Part shown: piece by piece, positions 19,790 to 27,161 of the stretch | How positions within the stretch are numbered: the stretch's first letter is position 1 | How the letters are laid out: each line of letters begins with the position of its first letter | NCBI RefSeq assembly: GCF_026711005.1 | Contig: NZ_JAPPVJ010000007.1 | Coordinates: 178,757-242,756, forward strand | From: Sphingobacterium sp. UT-1RO-CII-1 | GTDB taxonomy: Bacteria > Bacteroidota > Bacteroidia > Sphingobacteriales > Sphingobacteriaceae | DNA length: 64,000 nt | Reading direction: 5' to 3' | The notes under the pieces: model-generated | The model's database searches: none | Seen by the model: the letters and a program-made list of their open reading frames with translations, nothing else | Told to the model about the DNA's origin: nothing | Program-made: the position numbers and the translations under genes

Positions 19790-20563
19790 TTACTTAACGA
19801 AATAGAAGTATAAAGGCATCAATGCGAAGCCTATAGGAATAATAACACCGAATAACCAAACACCTAATCCTTGGATTATAGGTATATATTTTTTGTGTGA
19901 AAGACCTAATGTTTGAAATGCAGATGTAAAACCATGAATCAAGTGGAAAGCTAATGCAGCCATTGATATTAGGTATAAAATTACTAAACCAATATTTTGA
20001 AAAGCAAAGTCTACTTGTTTATAAAGATCTTTTGCTTTGATAATTTCTACATTGTTTTCAATTGTTTCTTGATAGTCTCTAAATTCGCTTGCTGTCAATT
20101 CTTTAGAAGTAGTTTCTCCAGTTGCCAAGTCAGTGCGGTATTCAATGTAAGGGACTTGATCATTGTGATACTTCCACCAAAAGTTTTGCATGTGTGTAGC
20201 TAAAAAGACTAAAATAACAGTGCCTAAAATACCCATGTTTCTTGAGTTCCACTTACTGTTAGCTTTGCCATCATATTGAGCGTAGGCTACGGGGCGTGCT
20301 GCTTTGTTTTTTAACGTTAGAATTAACGCATACACAGCGTGTAGAATAATAGAAGCATAAAGTAGGTACGAAACCACTTTAATAGGGGCAAAATGCGTCA
20401 TTAAATACGCATACTTGTTGAAGCTATAGCCTGCGTCGTTGTTAAATAACTGCAGGTTACCAATCAAGTGAACTATTAGGAATGTACACAAAAAAATTCC
20501 TGTCAAGCTCATGATTAGTTTTCTTCCTAGTGAAGAACTTAAAACTGGCTTTGAATTACTCAT
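19790..20563 (-). CDS. sdhC: Succinate dehydrogenase cytochrome b subunit (single-subunit, B-type)
   Basis: Membrane anchor of complex II, 257 residues with five predicted helices, which is the single-polypeptide diheme arrangement rather than separate SdhC and SdhD. Conserved histidines suited to axial heme ligation are seen in IVHLIGNL (helix 1), LHAVYAL (helix 2), ATHMQNF and LIHGFTSA. First gene of the operon. A minus-strand -7 box (TAGATTTG, 20594-20601) sits 31 nt before the ATG. Confidence 0.93.
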   Translation of the reverse strand: MSNSKPVLSSSLGRKLIMSLTGIFLCTFLIVHLIGNLQLFNNDAGYSFNKYAYLMTHFAPIKVVSYLLYASIILHAVYALILTLKNKAARPVAYAQYDGKANSKWNSRNMGILGTVILVFLATHMQNFWWKYHNDQVPYIEYRTDLATGETTSKELTASEFRDYQETIENNVEIIKAKDLYKQVDFAFQNIGLVILYLISMAALAFHLIHGFTSAFQTLGLSHKKYIPIIQGLGVWLFGVIIPIGFALMPLYFYFVK

Positions 20564-20593
20564 TATCCTTGATTTTTATATAATATTGATTCA

Positions 20594-20601
20594 CAAATCT
20601 A
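20594..20601 (-). promoter_or_regulatory. sdhC: -7 promoter element of sdhCAB
   Basis: TAGATTTG on the minus strand matches TAnnTTTG. A TTTG lies further upstream at 20625-20628, 23 nt away, which is slightly wide of the 19-nt optimum. Confidence 0.55.
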
Positions 20602-20670
20602 TCTAATTGTTAACACAATTATGACAAAGTAACACCTAAAACTAATAATTTAGAATTGTTCTAATCATAG

Positions 20671-20705
20671 AAAAGCTGTGTTATCATTAGAAACAACACA
20701 GCTTT
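20671..20705 (-). terminator. Terminator downstream of the outer-membrane barrel gene
   Basis: An 11-bp perfect stem (AAAGCTGTGTT and its complement) has a 12-nt loop and is followed on the minus strand by a short T run. It lies about 125 nt past the stop of the barrel gene and upstream of the sdh promoter. The rest of the 267-nt gap shows nothing else. Confidence 0.7.
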
Positions 20706-20830
20706 CGACTATAAATGATAACTTAAATTAGTTGATCACTTGTTTTTGTTAGGTTGAAGGAGTTGACTATTAATTTTCTACAATATAAATAGAGGTTCTA
20801 TCCTAGCTAACCTAAAATATTTTCAAAAAA

Positions 20831-21412
20831 TTACAGAATTGCAAAACCTACTCCGATAGTCCACATTTTTATCTTCTGACTGTTGGCTTTGCTTTCGCTC
20901 AAGTTAGATAAACCATGCTCATAACGCAAATCAACAGTTAGTTTACTAATGTCAGCACCTATACCAGCAATTATACCTGTTGAGTTCTTTTTGTAATTGC
21001 CCCAATCTTGCGTAGGAGAAAAGTTTACTTTCCCGTCTTGAGCAAATGAGAAAACAGGGCCTGCTTGAAATCGAACTCCTAAAGGACCCAAACCTATTCT
21101 TGTACCTAAAAGGACTGGAACATCAAAACTATTAAATGTTGCATTACCGCTTTGAGCCTCTTCTTTTATGCCTACTTTTTTGCTTGCATAGTAAGCTTCT
21201 GGTTGGACGTGTATACCAGCCATTCCTATTCGTCCCCATACGCCAAGTTGGTATCCCGTTTTGGTGTCTGAATTTAGCAATTTGCCTTCTGTGCTTAGGG
21301 AAGAAAAACCTAGAGCTCCTTTCACGCCTAATTTGAACGTAGGAAAAAGTTGAGCTTGTGAAATGCTCACAAGAGCAAATAAACAAAGTAAAGTAAGTAG
21401 GGGTTTTTTCAT
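20831..21412 (-). CDS. Outer-membrane beta-barrel protein
   Basis: A 193-residue secreted protein. The signal peptide is cleaved around VSISQA-Q. The mature part is a run of amphipathic beta strands with alternating hydrophobic residues, ending in an aromatic/aliphatic strand (MWTIGVGFAIL) as expected of an outer-membrane barrel. It resembles the small PorT-like/OMP_b-brl group common in Bacteroidota, whose functions are mostly unknown. Monocistronic. Confidence 0.85.
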   Translation of the reverse strand: MKKPLLTLLCLFALVSISQAQLFPTFKLGVKGALGFSSLSTEGKLLNSDTKTGYQLGVWGRIGMAGIHVQPEAYYASKKVGIKEEAQSGNATFNSFDVPVLLGTRIGLGPLGVRFQAGPVFSFAQDGKVNFSPTQDWGNYKKNSTGIIAGIGADISKLTVDLRYEHGLSNLSESKANSQKIKMWTIGVGFAIL

Positions 21413-21482
21413 AGTGGATATATTTAATTATATTTATTACTTTGTAAAAGTAACATATTTTTTCTAAAAGATAGTGACATAT

Positions 21483-21698
21483 ATGACCACACTAAAAATA
21501 TCAAATCAAGATTGGGAAGTTTTGAAGATCAAGCTTGCTAGAAAGTACAACCATTTGACAGCGGAGGATTTAGCTTATAATGAAGGGCAAGAAGAGGAGC
21601 TTATTGAGCGCTTAGCTAAGCGATTGCGCAGAAATACAGCATATATTGTATTCACATTATCGAAGCAACTTGTAGATTTAGATTCTAATACTTTATAA
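21483..21698 (+). CDS. CsbD-like small protein
   Basis: A 71-residue cytosolic protein. The order W-x2-LK-x-KL-x2-KY-x2-LT-x2-DL, then a Gly/Gln turn and EELIERLAKRL, matches the layout of CsbD-type stress proteins, usually about 60 residues. ATG 21483 is preferred over the GTG at 21474. It sits 2 nt before csaA and probably shares its transcript. Function of the family is unclear; the assignment is by pattern only. Confidence 0.65.
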   Translation: MTTLKISNQDWEVLKIKLARKYNHLTAEDLAYNEGQEEELIERLAKRLRRNTAYIVFTLSKQLVDLDSNTL

Positions 21699-21700
21699 AT

Positions 21701-22045
21701 ATGGGTGATAACTTGATTAGTTGGGGAGATTTTGAAAAAGTTCATTTAGTAGTAGGAACTATACTAGAAGCAAATGTTTTTGAAAAAGCAAGAAGACCTG
21801 CTTATCAGCTTAAAATTGATTTTGGAGAAGAAATCGGTGTTTTAAAATCTAGTGCTCAAATTACACATCATTATACAGTCGACGATTTGATAAACCGTCA
21901 GGTAGTAGCAGTAGTTAATTTCCCGAAAAAGCAAATCGCAAACTTTATGTCGGAATGTTTGGTCACAGGTTTTCCTGATCAAGATGGACATATTGTATTG
22001 ACTACCGTCGAAAGAAAAGTGCCCAATGGAAGTCGATTAATATAG
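21701..22045 (+). CDS. csaA: tRNA-binding-domain protein CsaA
   Basis: A 114-residue single OB-fold protein of the CsaA group, described as an export-linked chaperone with a tRNA-binding-type fold. The entire length fits: WGDFEKVHLVVGTI at the start, KIDFGEE, the SSAQITHHY segment, VVAVVNFPKKQIANFMSE and the VTGFPD motif. It is followed after 1 nt by tadA, giving a compact csbD-like/csaA/tadA unit. Confidence 0.9.
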   Translation: MGDNLISWGDFEKVHLVVGTILEANVFEKARRPAYQLKIDFGEEIGVLKSSAQITHHYTVDDLINRQVVAVVNFPKKQIANFMSECLVTGFPDQDGHIVLTTVERKVPNGSRLI

Positions 22046-22046
22046 T

Positions 22047-22517
22047 ATGAGAGTTTTTAATTTTGAAAATGATAACGTAGGAGAGGAAACTCTCGATGAA
22101 CGTTACATGCAGGAAGCTCTTAAACTGGCAAAGCGGGCGTATGATGAAGATGAAGTACCCATAGGCGCTATTATTGTAAGTCAAGGGAAAATTATCGGAA
22201 GGGGATATAATCTAACCGAAAGATTAAATGATGTTACAGCTCATGCCGAAATGCAGGCTTTTACGGCAGCAGCTAATTATTTAGGAGGTAAATATTTAAA
22301 AAACTGTACTTTATATGTAACAGTAGAGCCATGCGTGATGTGTGCAGGCGCGTCTTATTGGACTCAGATTTCTAAAATCGTATATGGAACAGTTGATGAA
22401 AAGAGAGGAGCTTCCAAATATGCTAATCTATATCACCCTAAAACTGAAGTTATAAGTGGTGTTTTGGCAGAAGAATCCGCTGATTTGATAACATCATTTT
22501 TTCGTAATAAAAGATAA
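22047..22517 (+). CDS. tadA: tRNA-specific adenosine deaminase
   Basis: Zinc deaminase that converts the wobble adenosine of tRNA-Arg to inosine. The 156-residue protein has the catalytic HAE motif in TAHAEMQAF and the zinc cysteines in PCVMCAGA. DEVPIGAII in the N-terminal part is typical of TadA rather than other cytidine deaminases. A short N-terminal extension precedes LDERYMQEAL. The start lies 1 nt after csaA. Confidence 0.92.
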   Translation: MRVFNFENDNVGEETLDERYMQEALKLAKRAYDEDEVPIGAIIVSQGKIIGRGYNLTERLNDVTAHAEMQAFTAAANYLGGKYLKNCTLYVTVEPCVMCAGASYWTQISKIVYGTVDEKRGASKYANLYHPKTEVISGVLAEESADLITSFFRNKR

Positions 22518-22536
22518 ACTAGTTGATCTTTGGTCT

Positions 22537-22566
22537 TTTGGCGTGAACATATTTGCCTTATATTTG
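22537..22566 (+). promoter_or_regulatory. Promoter of the superoxide dismutase gene
   Basis: TTTG (22537-22540), an 18-nt spacer and TATATTTG (22559-22566) closely match the Bacteroidota consensus TTTG-N19-TAnnTTTG. The start codon is about 42 nt downstream. Confidence 0.75.
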
Positions 22567-22608
22567 TTATATTCGTGTCTAGTAATTATCACTAAAATAT
22601 AAAATATT

Positions 22609-23214
22609 ATGGCATTTGAATTAGAAGCATTACCATACGCTAATGATGCGTTGGAACCCCACATCGATAAAGAGACCATGGAAATTCATCATGATCGTCA
22701 CCATCAAGCTTATGTAGATAATTTGAATAAAGCTATTGCGGGCACGGATGCTGAAAAATTAACTTTAGAAGAGATTAATAAAAATATTTCAAAGTATTCT
22801 GCTGCTGTTCGTAATAATGGAGGAGGACATTATAACCACAAGTTGTTTTGGTCAGTTTTAGGGGCTAACAAAGGTGGAGAGCCAAGCGGAGAACTGGCTG
22901 AAGCTATCAATAAGACTTTCGGTTCTTTTTCAGAATTGAAAGCACAGTTACAAGCAGCTGGCGCAACTCGTTTTGGTTCTGGATGGGCTTGGCTTATAGT
23001 TAAAAGCGATGGCCAGTTAGCTGTCACTTCAACACCAAACCAAGATAATCCTTTGATGGATGTGGCTGAGGTTCAAGGAACACCAATTTTAGGTATTGAT
23101 GTTTGGGAACACGCTTATTACCTGAATTATCAAAATAAACGTCCAGCTTATTTAGAAGCAATTTTTAATGTTATCGACTGGGATGCTGTTGCTAAACTTT
23201 ATGCAGGAGCATAG
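22609..23214 (+). CDS. sodA: Superoxide dismutase, Fe/Mn family
   Basis: Cytosolic enzyme that dismutates superoxide. The 201-residue protein has all four metal ligands: His27 in EIHHDRHH, a His in [11 protein letters not shown], and the Asp and His of [11 protein letters not shown]. Which metal it prefers cannot be settled by eye, so the symbol is provisional. It has its own promoter and is closed by a strong terminator, hence monocistronic. Confidence 0.95.
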   Translation: MAFELEALPYANDALEPHIDKETMEIHHDRHHQAYVDNLNKAIAGTDAEKLTLEEINKNISKYSAAVRNNGGGHYNHKLFWSVLGANKGGEPSGELAEAINKTFGSFSELKAQLQAAGATRFGSGWAWLIVKSDGQLAVTSTPNQDNPLMDVAEVQGTPILGIDVWEHAYYLNYQNKRPAYLEAIFNVIDWDAVAKLYAGA

Positions 23215-23228
23215 TGTAAGTTTAAAAT

Positions 23229-23270
23229 AAAAAAGAGAGGTCGCTTTAGAATAAAGCAACCTCTCTTTTT
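23229..23270 (+). terminator. Terminator after superoxide dismutase (also faces recA)
   Basis: A long stem (AAAAAGAGAGGT and GCTTT paired with their complements, one mismatch) ends in TTTTTT. It is near-symmetrical, so it can also stop the convergent recA transcript. Confidence 0.92.
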
Positions 23271-23292
23271 TATTTGGAAAAACAATTTAAAT

Positions 23293-24321
23293 TTAACCTT
23301 CAAGATCAGCTAAATTATCATTCCCAAATTCTACACCATTGACTTCTGCTCTTATTTTTGCTTCAAGTTCATCACTTAAATCAGGATTATCTAATAACAA
23401 TGTTTTTACAGCATCTCGGCCTTGACCTAATTTAGTGTCTCCATAACTAAACCAAGAGCCAGCTTTTTTAATTATATTATACTCTACACCTAGGTCAATA
23501 ATTTCTCCTACTTTAGAAATTCCTTCTCCAAACATAATATCAAACTCTGCTATTCGGAATGGAGGTGCTACTTTGTTTTTTACAATTTTAACTTTTACGC
23601 GATTTCCAGATACTTCGTCAGAATCTTTAATCTGGGAAGAGCGTCTGATATCTAAACGAACAGAAGCATAAAATTTTAGAGCATTACCACCTGTTGTTGT
23701 TTCTGGATTGCCAAACATAACTCCGATCTTTTCACGCAATTGATTAATGAAAATACAGCAGCAATTTGTTTTTGCGATAGTCCCTGTCAACTTTCGTAGA
23801 GCTTGAGACATAAGGCGAGCTTGTAATCCCATTTTTGAATCACCCATTTCGCCTTCGATTTCCGCTTTAGGAACTAAAGCTGCAACAGAGTCAATAACTA
23901 TAATGTCAATTGCTCCTGAGCGGATTAGATTATCTGCAATTTCTAATGCTTGCTCTCCATTATCGGGTTGAGATATGAGTAAATTTTCGATATCAACACC
24001 TAGTTTCTGTGCATAATATTTATCAAAAGCATGTTCAGCATCAATAAAAGCTGCAATTCCTCCTTTTTTTTGAGCCTCTGCAATAGCATGGATCGCAAGA
24101 GTTGTTTTTCCTGAAGATTCTGGGCCGTAGATTTCAATTACGCGTCCCTTAGGAAGACCACCAATGCCCAAAGCAATATCTAGTCCAAGTGACCCCGTCG
24201 AAATAGATTCAACAGGCTCTACAGCAGAGTCACCTAATTTCATTATTGTTCCTTTTCCGTAAGACTTGTCCAGCTTATCTAATGTAAGTTGTAAAGCTTT
24301 TAATTTATCTGCGTTGCTCAT
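23293..24321 (-). CDS. recA: Recombinase RecA
   Basis: DNA strand-exchange ATPase and SOS co-protease. The 342-residue length is standard. The Walker A motif GPESSGKTT is near residue 66. [12 protein letters not shown] forms the Walker B region, loop L1 begins GEMGDS and loop L2 contains [31 protein letters not shown] residues. A minus-strand -7 box TACTTTTG (24341-24348) lies 20 nt before the ATG. I see no obvious LexA-type palindrome in the short upstream gap. Confidence 0.98.
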   Translation of the reverse strand: MSNADKLKALQLTLDKLDKSYGKGTIMKLGDSAVEPVESISTGSLGLDIALGIGGLPKGRVIEIYGPESSGKTTLAIHAIAEAQKKGGIAAFIDAEHAFDKYYAQKLGVDIENLLISQPDNGEQALEIADNLIRSGAIDIIVIDSVAALVPKAEIEGEMGDSKMGLQARLMSQALRKLTGTIAKTNCCCIFINQLREKIGVMFGNPETTTGGNALKFYASVRLDIRRSSQIKDSDEVSGNRVKVKIVKNKVAPPFRIAEFDIMFGEGISKVGEIIDLGVEYNIIKKAGSWFSYGDTKLGQGRDAVKTLLLDNPDLSDELEAKIRAEVNGVEFGNDNLADLEG

Positions 24322-24340
24322 GTTTTTAGTATTGATAATT

Positions 24341-24348
24341 CAAAAGTA
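24341..24348 (-). promoter_or_regulatory. recA: -7 promoter element of recA
   Basis: TACTTTTG on the minus strand matches TAnnTTTG, 20 nt upstream of the recA ATG. Confidence 0.5.
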
Positions 24349-24387
24349 TGATTAAAATTTGATTATAAAAAATATAGGCTAAAATTA

Positions 24388-25056
24388 TTAGCTTATTGAT
24401 TTGCTCGAAGCAATTGCCTTATGCTTTTGCTCAAAATATTTACAAAAATACGTTATTGGACAAACTTCACATTTCGGTTTACGTGCTAAACAGATATATC
24501 GTCCATGTAAAATTAACCAGTGATGGGCAATAGCTATCGTGTCTTCAGGCAAATGTTTGACTAATTGTTTCTCTGCTGCAAGGGGAGTTGTAGCGCGGCT
24601 GGTTAGGCCTAAGCGATTACTCACTCTGAATACATGTGTATCTACAGCCATAGCGGGCCTGTTGTAAACAACAGAAGCGATAACATTCGCTGTTTTTCGG
24701 CCTACTCCAGGTAGTTTAATAAGATCTTCTACGGATTCAGGTATTTCTCCATTAAACTCTGAAATAAGTTTCTGAGCCATTCCTACCAAATGCTTTGCCT
24801 TGTTGTTTGGGTAGCTTATCGACCGAATATAAGTAAAAACCTCTTCAGGAGAGCTGGCTGCTAATGACTCTGGTTCGGGAAATCGTTCAAAAAGAGCTGG
24901 GGTGATGAGGTTAATCCTTTTGTCGGTGCATTGTGCAGATAATATTACTGCAACCAATAGTTCATAGGGGTTGCTGTAGTTTAATTCGGTTTGTGCATCA
25001 GGATTGTGTGTCGAAAAATATTTGACAAACTCTTGATATCTTTCTTTTTTTAGCAT
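24388..25056 (-). CDS. nth: Endonuclease III
   Basis: Base-excision-repair glycosylase/AP lyase for oxidised pyrimidines. The 222-residue protein has the helix-hairpin-helix LPGVGRKTANVI with the catalytic Lys (in GRKTA), the catalytic Asp in AVDTHVFRV and the C-terminal 4Fe-4S loop Cys-x6-Cys-x2-Cys-x5-Cys (CLARKPKCEVCPITYFC). Start is ATG 25056. A -7 box TATCTTTG (25060-25067) ends only 3 nt before the ATG, so the mRNA may be leaderless. Confidence 0.95.
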   Translation of the reverse strand: MLKKERYQEFVKYFSTHNPDAQTELNYSNPYELLVAVILSAQCTDKRINLITPALFERFPEPESLAASSPEEVFTYIRSISYPNNKAKHLVGMAQKLISEFNGEIPESVEDLIKLPGVGRKTANVIASVVYNRPAMAVDTHVFRVSNRLGLTSRATTPLAAEKQLVKHLPEDTIAIAHHWLILHGRYICLARKPKCEVCPITYFCKYFEQKHKAIASSKSIS

Positions 25057-25059
25057 AAA

Positions 25060-25067
25060 CAAAGATA
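25060..25067 (-). promoter_or_regulatory. nth: -7 promoter element abutting the nth start codon
   Basis: TATCTTTG on the minus strand is an exact TAnnTTTG. It ends 3 nt before the nth ATG, predicting a transcript with almost no 5' leader. Confidence 0.5.
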
Positions 25068-25090
25068 TTCAAAAGAACATTGAAAAGAAC

Positions 25091-25117
25091 AAAGTCCCTA
25101 ACTTAATTAGGGACTTT
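25091..25117 (-). terminator. Intrinsic terminator between small ORF and nth
   Basis: An 11-bp perfect stem (AAAGTCCCTAA and its complement) has a 5-nt loop and lies just after the small gene's stop. It separates that gene from nth. Confidence 0.85.
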
Positions 25118-25123
25118 AGGCTG

Positions 25124-25327
25124 TTACTTGCTTAGGCTTTTTGAGAAATTTAAAATAGCATTGATGCTTTCAGTTTTAGGCTCTATTGTAATTTGATTTA
25201 GAATTACCTTTAATTTTTCTTCAAATAACTCATCAGCTTCATTTTCTGTTTTTAAAACTTCTTTAGTTAAGCTAGCATACTGTTCTTCTTTCGTAAAGTG
25301 TTCTACCATAAGCATGTTGTTTAACAT
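25124..25327 (-). CDS. Small hypothetical protein
   Basis: A 67-residue, acidic, mostly helical protein with no membrane segment. The C terminus TESINAILNFSKSLSK resembles the tail of short Bacteroidota proteins of unknown role. The start is ATG 25327; a second Met at residue 5 and a third at residue 7 are possible. It has its own terminator, which supports it being a real gene. Confidence 0.6.
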   Translation of the reverse strand: MLNNMLMVEHFTKEEQYASLTKEVLKTENEADELFEEKLKVILNQITIEPKTESINAILNFSKSLSK

Positions 25328-25372
25328 ATAAACGTAGCTAGTAGATTAATATTGCAGAAGAATTAACATTTT

Positions 25373-26995
25373 TTAAGATTTGTTTTTAGAATAGCTCTCC
25401 GCTTCTTGGATTGCTTTGTACGCATTGACTATTCCTCCTGTAACGCTGATCTCGTCTAAATATACTTTTTTAGATGAACTGCCAGATTTTACCTTTACCT
25501 TTTTATCAACTTTAGTTACAGTTTTTAAAATAATATTCTTAACCTCCTGTGCTGAAAGTTCGGGATAATAAGAGCGTATTAGTGCCGCTAATCCAGAAAC
25601 AACAGGTGCGGCCATACTTGTGCCATCCATTTCCTTGTACTTAGATTCTGGCATTGTAGAATTTATTTTTATCCCTGGAGCAAAGACATCTACAGACTTG
25701 TAACCATAATTTGAAAAGTCGGCCAAAAGCTCATTATCTAAACCAGAAGAGGTGGCACCTACTGTGATCCAGTTGCTTGCTTCTCCTACAATTGCATCTA
25801 GACTGTCTGTATAGTATTTTGTAGGATAGTTCTTCTCGATATCATTATTTTGAGCATCATTTCCAGCTGCATGTATTAAGAGTACATCTTTAGCCTCTGC
25901 ATATTTAACAGCACTATCCACCGTACTCTTACTGTATGCATAACCCTTCCCAAAGCTCATATTTATTACTTTAGCACCTTGATCTACAGCATAACGAATA
26001 CCATTGGCTACATCTTTGTCTCTTTCATCGCCGTCTGGCACGATGCGCACAGCCAATATTTTGACATTATCAGCCACGCCGTCTATACCAATCCCGTTTT
26101 TCCGTTTTGCTCCTATAATACCTGCCACATGTGTTCCGTGATCTGCATCTGGACCTTTTACGTCTCCATTTCCATAGAAACGCTCCGTATTATTATCATA
26201 GTCATCACCTACTATAGATCTAGAGTCATAACTCTTATTTAAATGATACTCTGTTTGATTTTTATAATATTCAACACCCTCCTCTAAATCTTTGTAAAAC
26301 TTTTCAAACCCTTCTTTATCAACTTCTTTTTTACTAATTCGCAGAATCATTTTCTGTCTATCGTTTGTTGTTTTATAGTCGTTTAAGTCTGACAAAGTGA
26401 TCTCTTCAGGCTGCTTACCTATATTAGCTATGACTTGATCTAACTCTTCTTTTAGTCGAGAATAATTTACATTTCCAAAATTAGCTTGGTCAAGCTTTGT
26501 TGTATAATCTGCAACCATTTGCTGGTACGCCACAAATTCTCTTCTTTCCATCTCAGTTAATGGAGTAGAAGGTAGCACCGAAACATATTTAGGCTCATAA
26601 ATACGAATTAAGCGGGTGACCTCTAGATTGTCATGTTCGACGTTTTCTCCACTGCTGTTGCCTAAAAAGTTCCAGCCGTATATATCGTCAATATACCCAT
26701 TGCCGTCATCATCAATCCCATTGCCCGCAACTTCCTGCCGATTAATCCACATAACATCTTTTAAATCCTCATGTGCAAAATCTACGCCTCCATCTAAGAC
26801 TCCAACAATAGTGGGAGTTGATGACTTGCCTTTTAAAAGCTCATATGCTTTTTCCGTACTTATTCCCATCACTCCATCTGTTTGGAAGTCTAGGTTGAAC
26901 CAATTTGGTGGGGTGCTCTTTTTTGTTTGTCCAAAACTTAAAAAAGGCAGTAAAAAAGCACCTATTAGGCTCGATAATTTAAATCTCATAACCAT
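25373..26995 (-). CDS. Secreted subtilisin-like serine protease (S8)
   Basis: A 540-residue exported peptidase. The signal peptide ends near LPFLSFGQ. The catalytic Asp is in GVLDGGVDFAHEDL (about residue 67), the His in HGTHVAGIIGA (about 290) and the Ser in GTSMAAPVVSG (about 463). The Asp-His spacing is long because of an inserted, mostly helical region with acidic, possibly calcium-binding residues (NGIDDDGNGYIDD). No C-terminal secretion domain is obvious. Start ATG 26995; ATG 26989 is equally plausible. A minus-strand -7 box TATATTTG lies at 27018-27025. Confidence 0.93.
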   Translation of the reverse strand: MVMRFKLSSLIGAFLLPFLSFGQTKKSTPPNWFNLDFQTDGVMGISTEKAYELLKGKSSTPTIVGVLDGGVDFAHEDLKDVMWINRQEVAGNGIDDDGNGYIDDIYGWNFLGNSSGENVEHDNLEVTRLIRIYEPKYVSVLPSTPLTEMERREFVAYQQMVADYTTKLDQANFGNVNYSRLKEELDQVIANIGKQPEEITLSDLNDYKTTNDRQKMILRISKKEVDKEGFEKFYKDLEEGVEYYKNQTEYHLNKSYDSRSIVGDDYDNNTERFYGNGDVKGPDADHGTHVAGIIGAKRKNGIGIDGVADNVKILAVRIVPDGDERDKDVANGIRYAVDQGAKVINMSFGKGYAYSKSTVDSAVKYAEAKDVLLIHAAGNDAQNNDIEKNYPTKYYTDSLDAIVGEASNWITVGATSSGLDNELLADFSNYGYKSVDVFAPGIKINSTMPESKYKEMDGTSMAAPVVSGLAALIRSYYPELSAQEVKNIILKTVTKVDKKVKVKSGSSSKKVYLDEISVTGGIVNAYKAIQEAESYSKNKS

Positions 26996-27017
26996 GATAT
27001 TCTTTCTCGTCTAACGA

Positions 27018-27025
27018 CAAATATA
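27018..27025 (-). promoter_or_regulatory. -7 promoter element of the S8 protease gene
   Basis: TATATTTG on the minus strand matches TAnnTTTG exactly, 23 nt before the ATG at 26995. Confidence 0.5.
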
Positions 27026-27101
27026 AGTTAACTCATTGGTACTAGTTGTTAAAAAACTATAAATACCTACTTTTTTTCACTTAACTTTAGGGAAATCTTA
27101 T

Positions 27102-27141
27102 AACGACTGCTTTCTGCGATACGCAGAAAGTTCGTTTTTTT
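27102..27141 (+). terminator. Intrinsic terminator immediately upstream of the S9 peptidase start
   Basis: A 9-bp GC-containing stem (CTTTCTGCG, 3-nt loop, complement) is extended by an outer AACGA/TCGTT pairing and runs into seven T residues on the plus strand. It ends 21 nt before the ATG of a plus-strand gene, with no plus-strand gene upstream. It must therefore belong to a short upstream transcript or act as an attenuator. Confidence 0.8.
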
Positions 27142-27161
27142 AAAGTAATAAATTTAGAATT

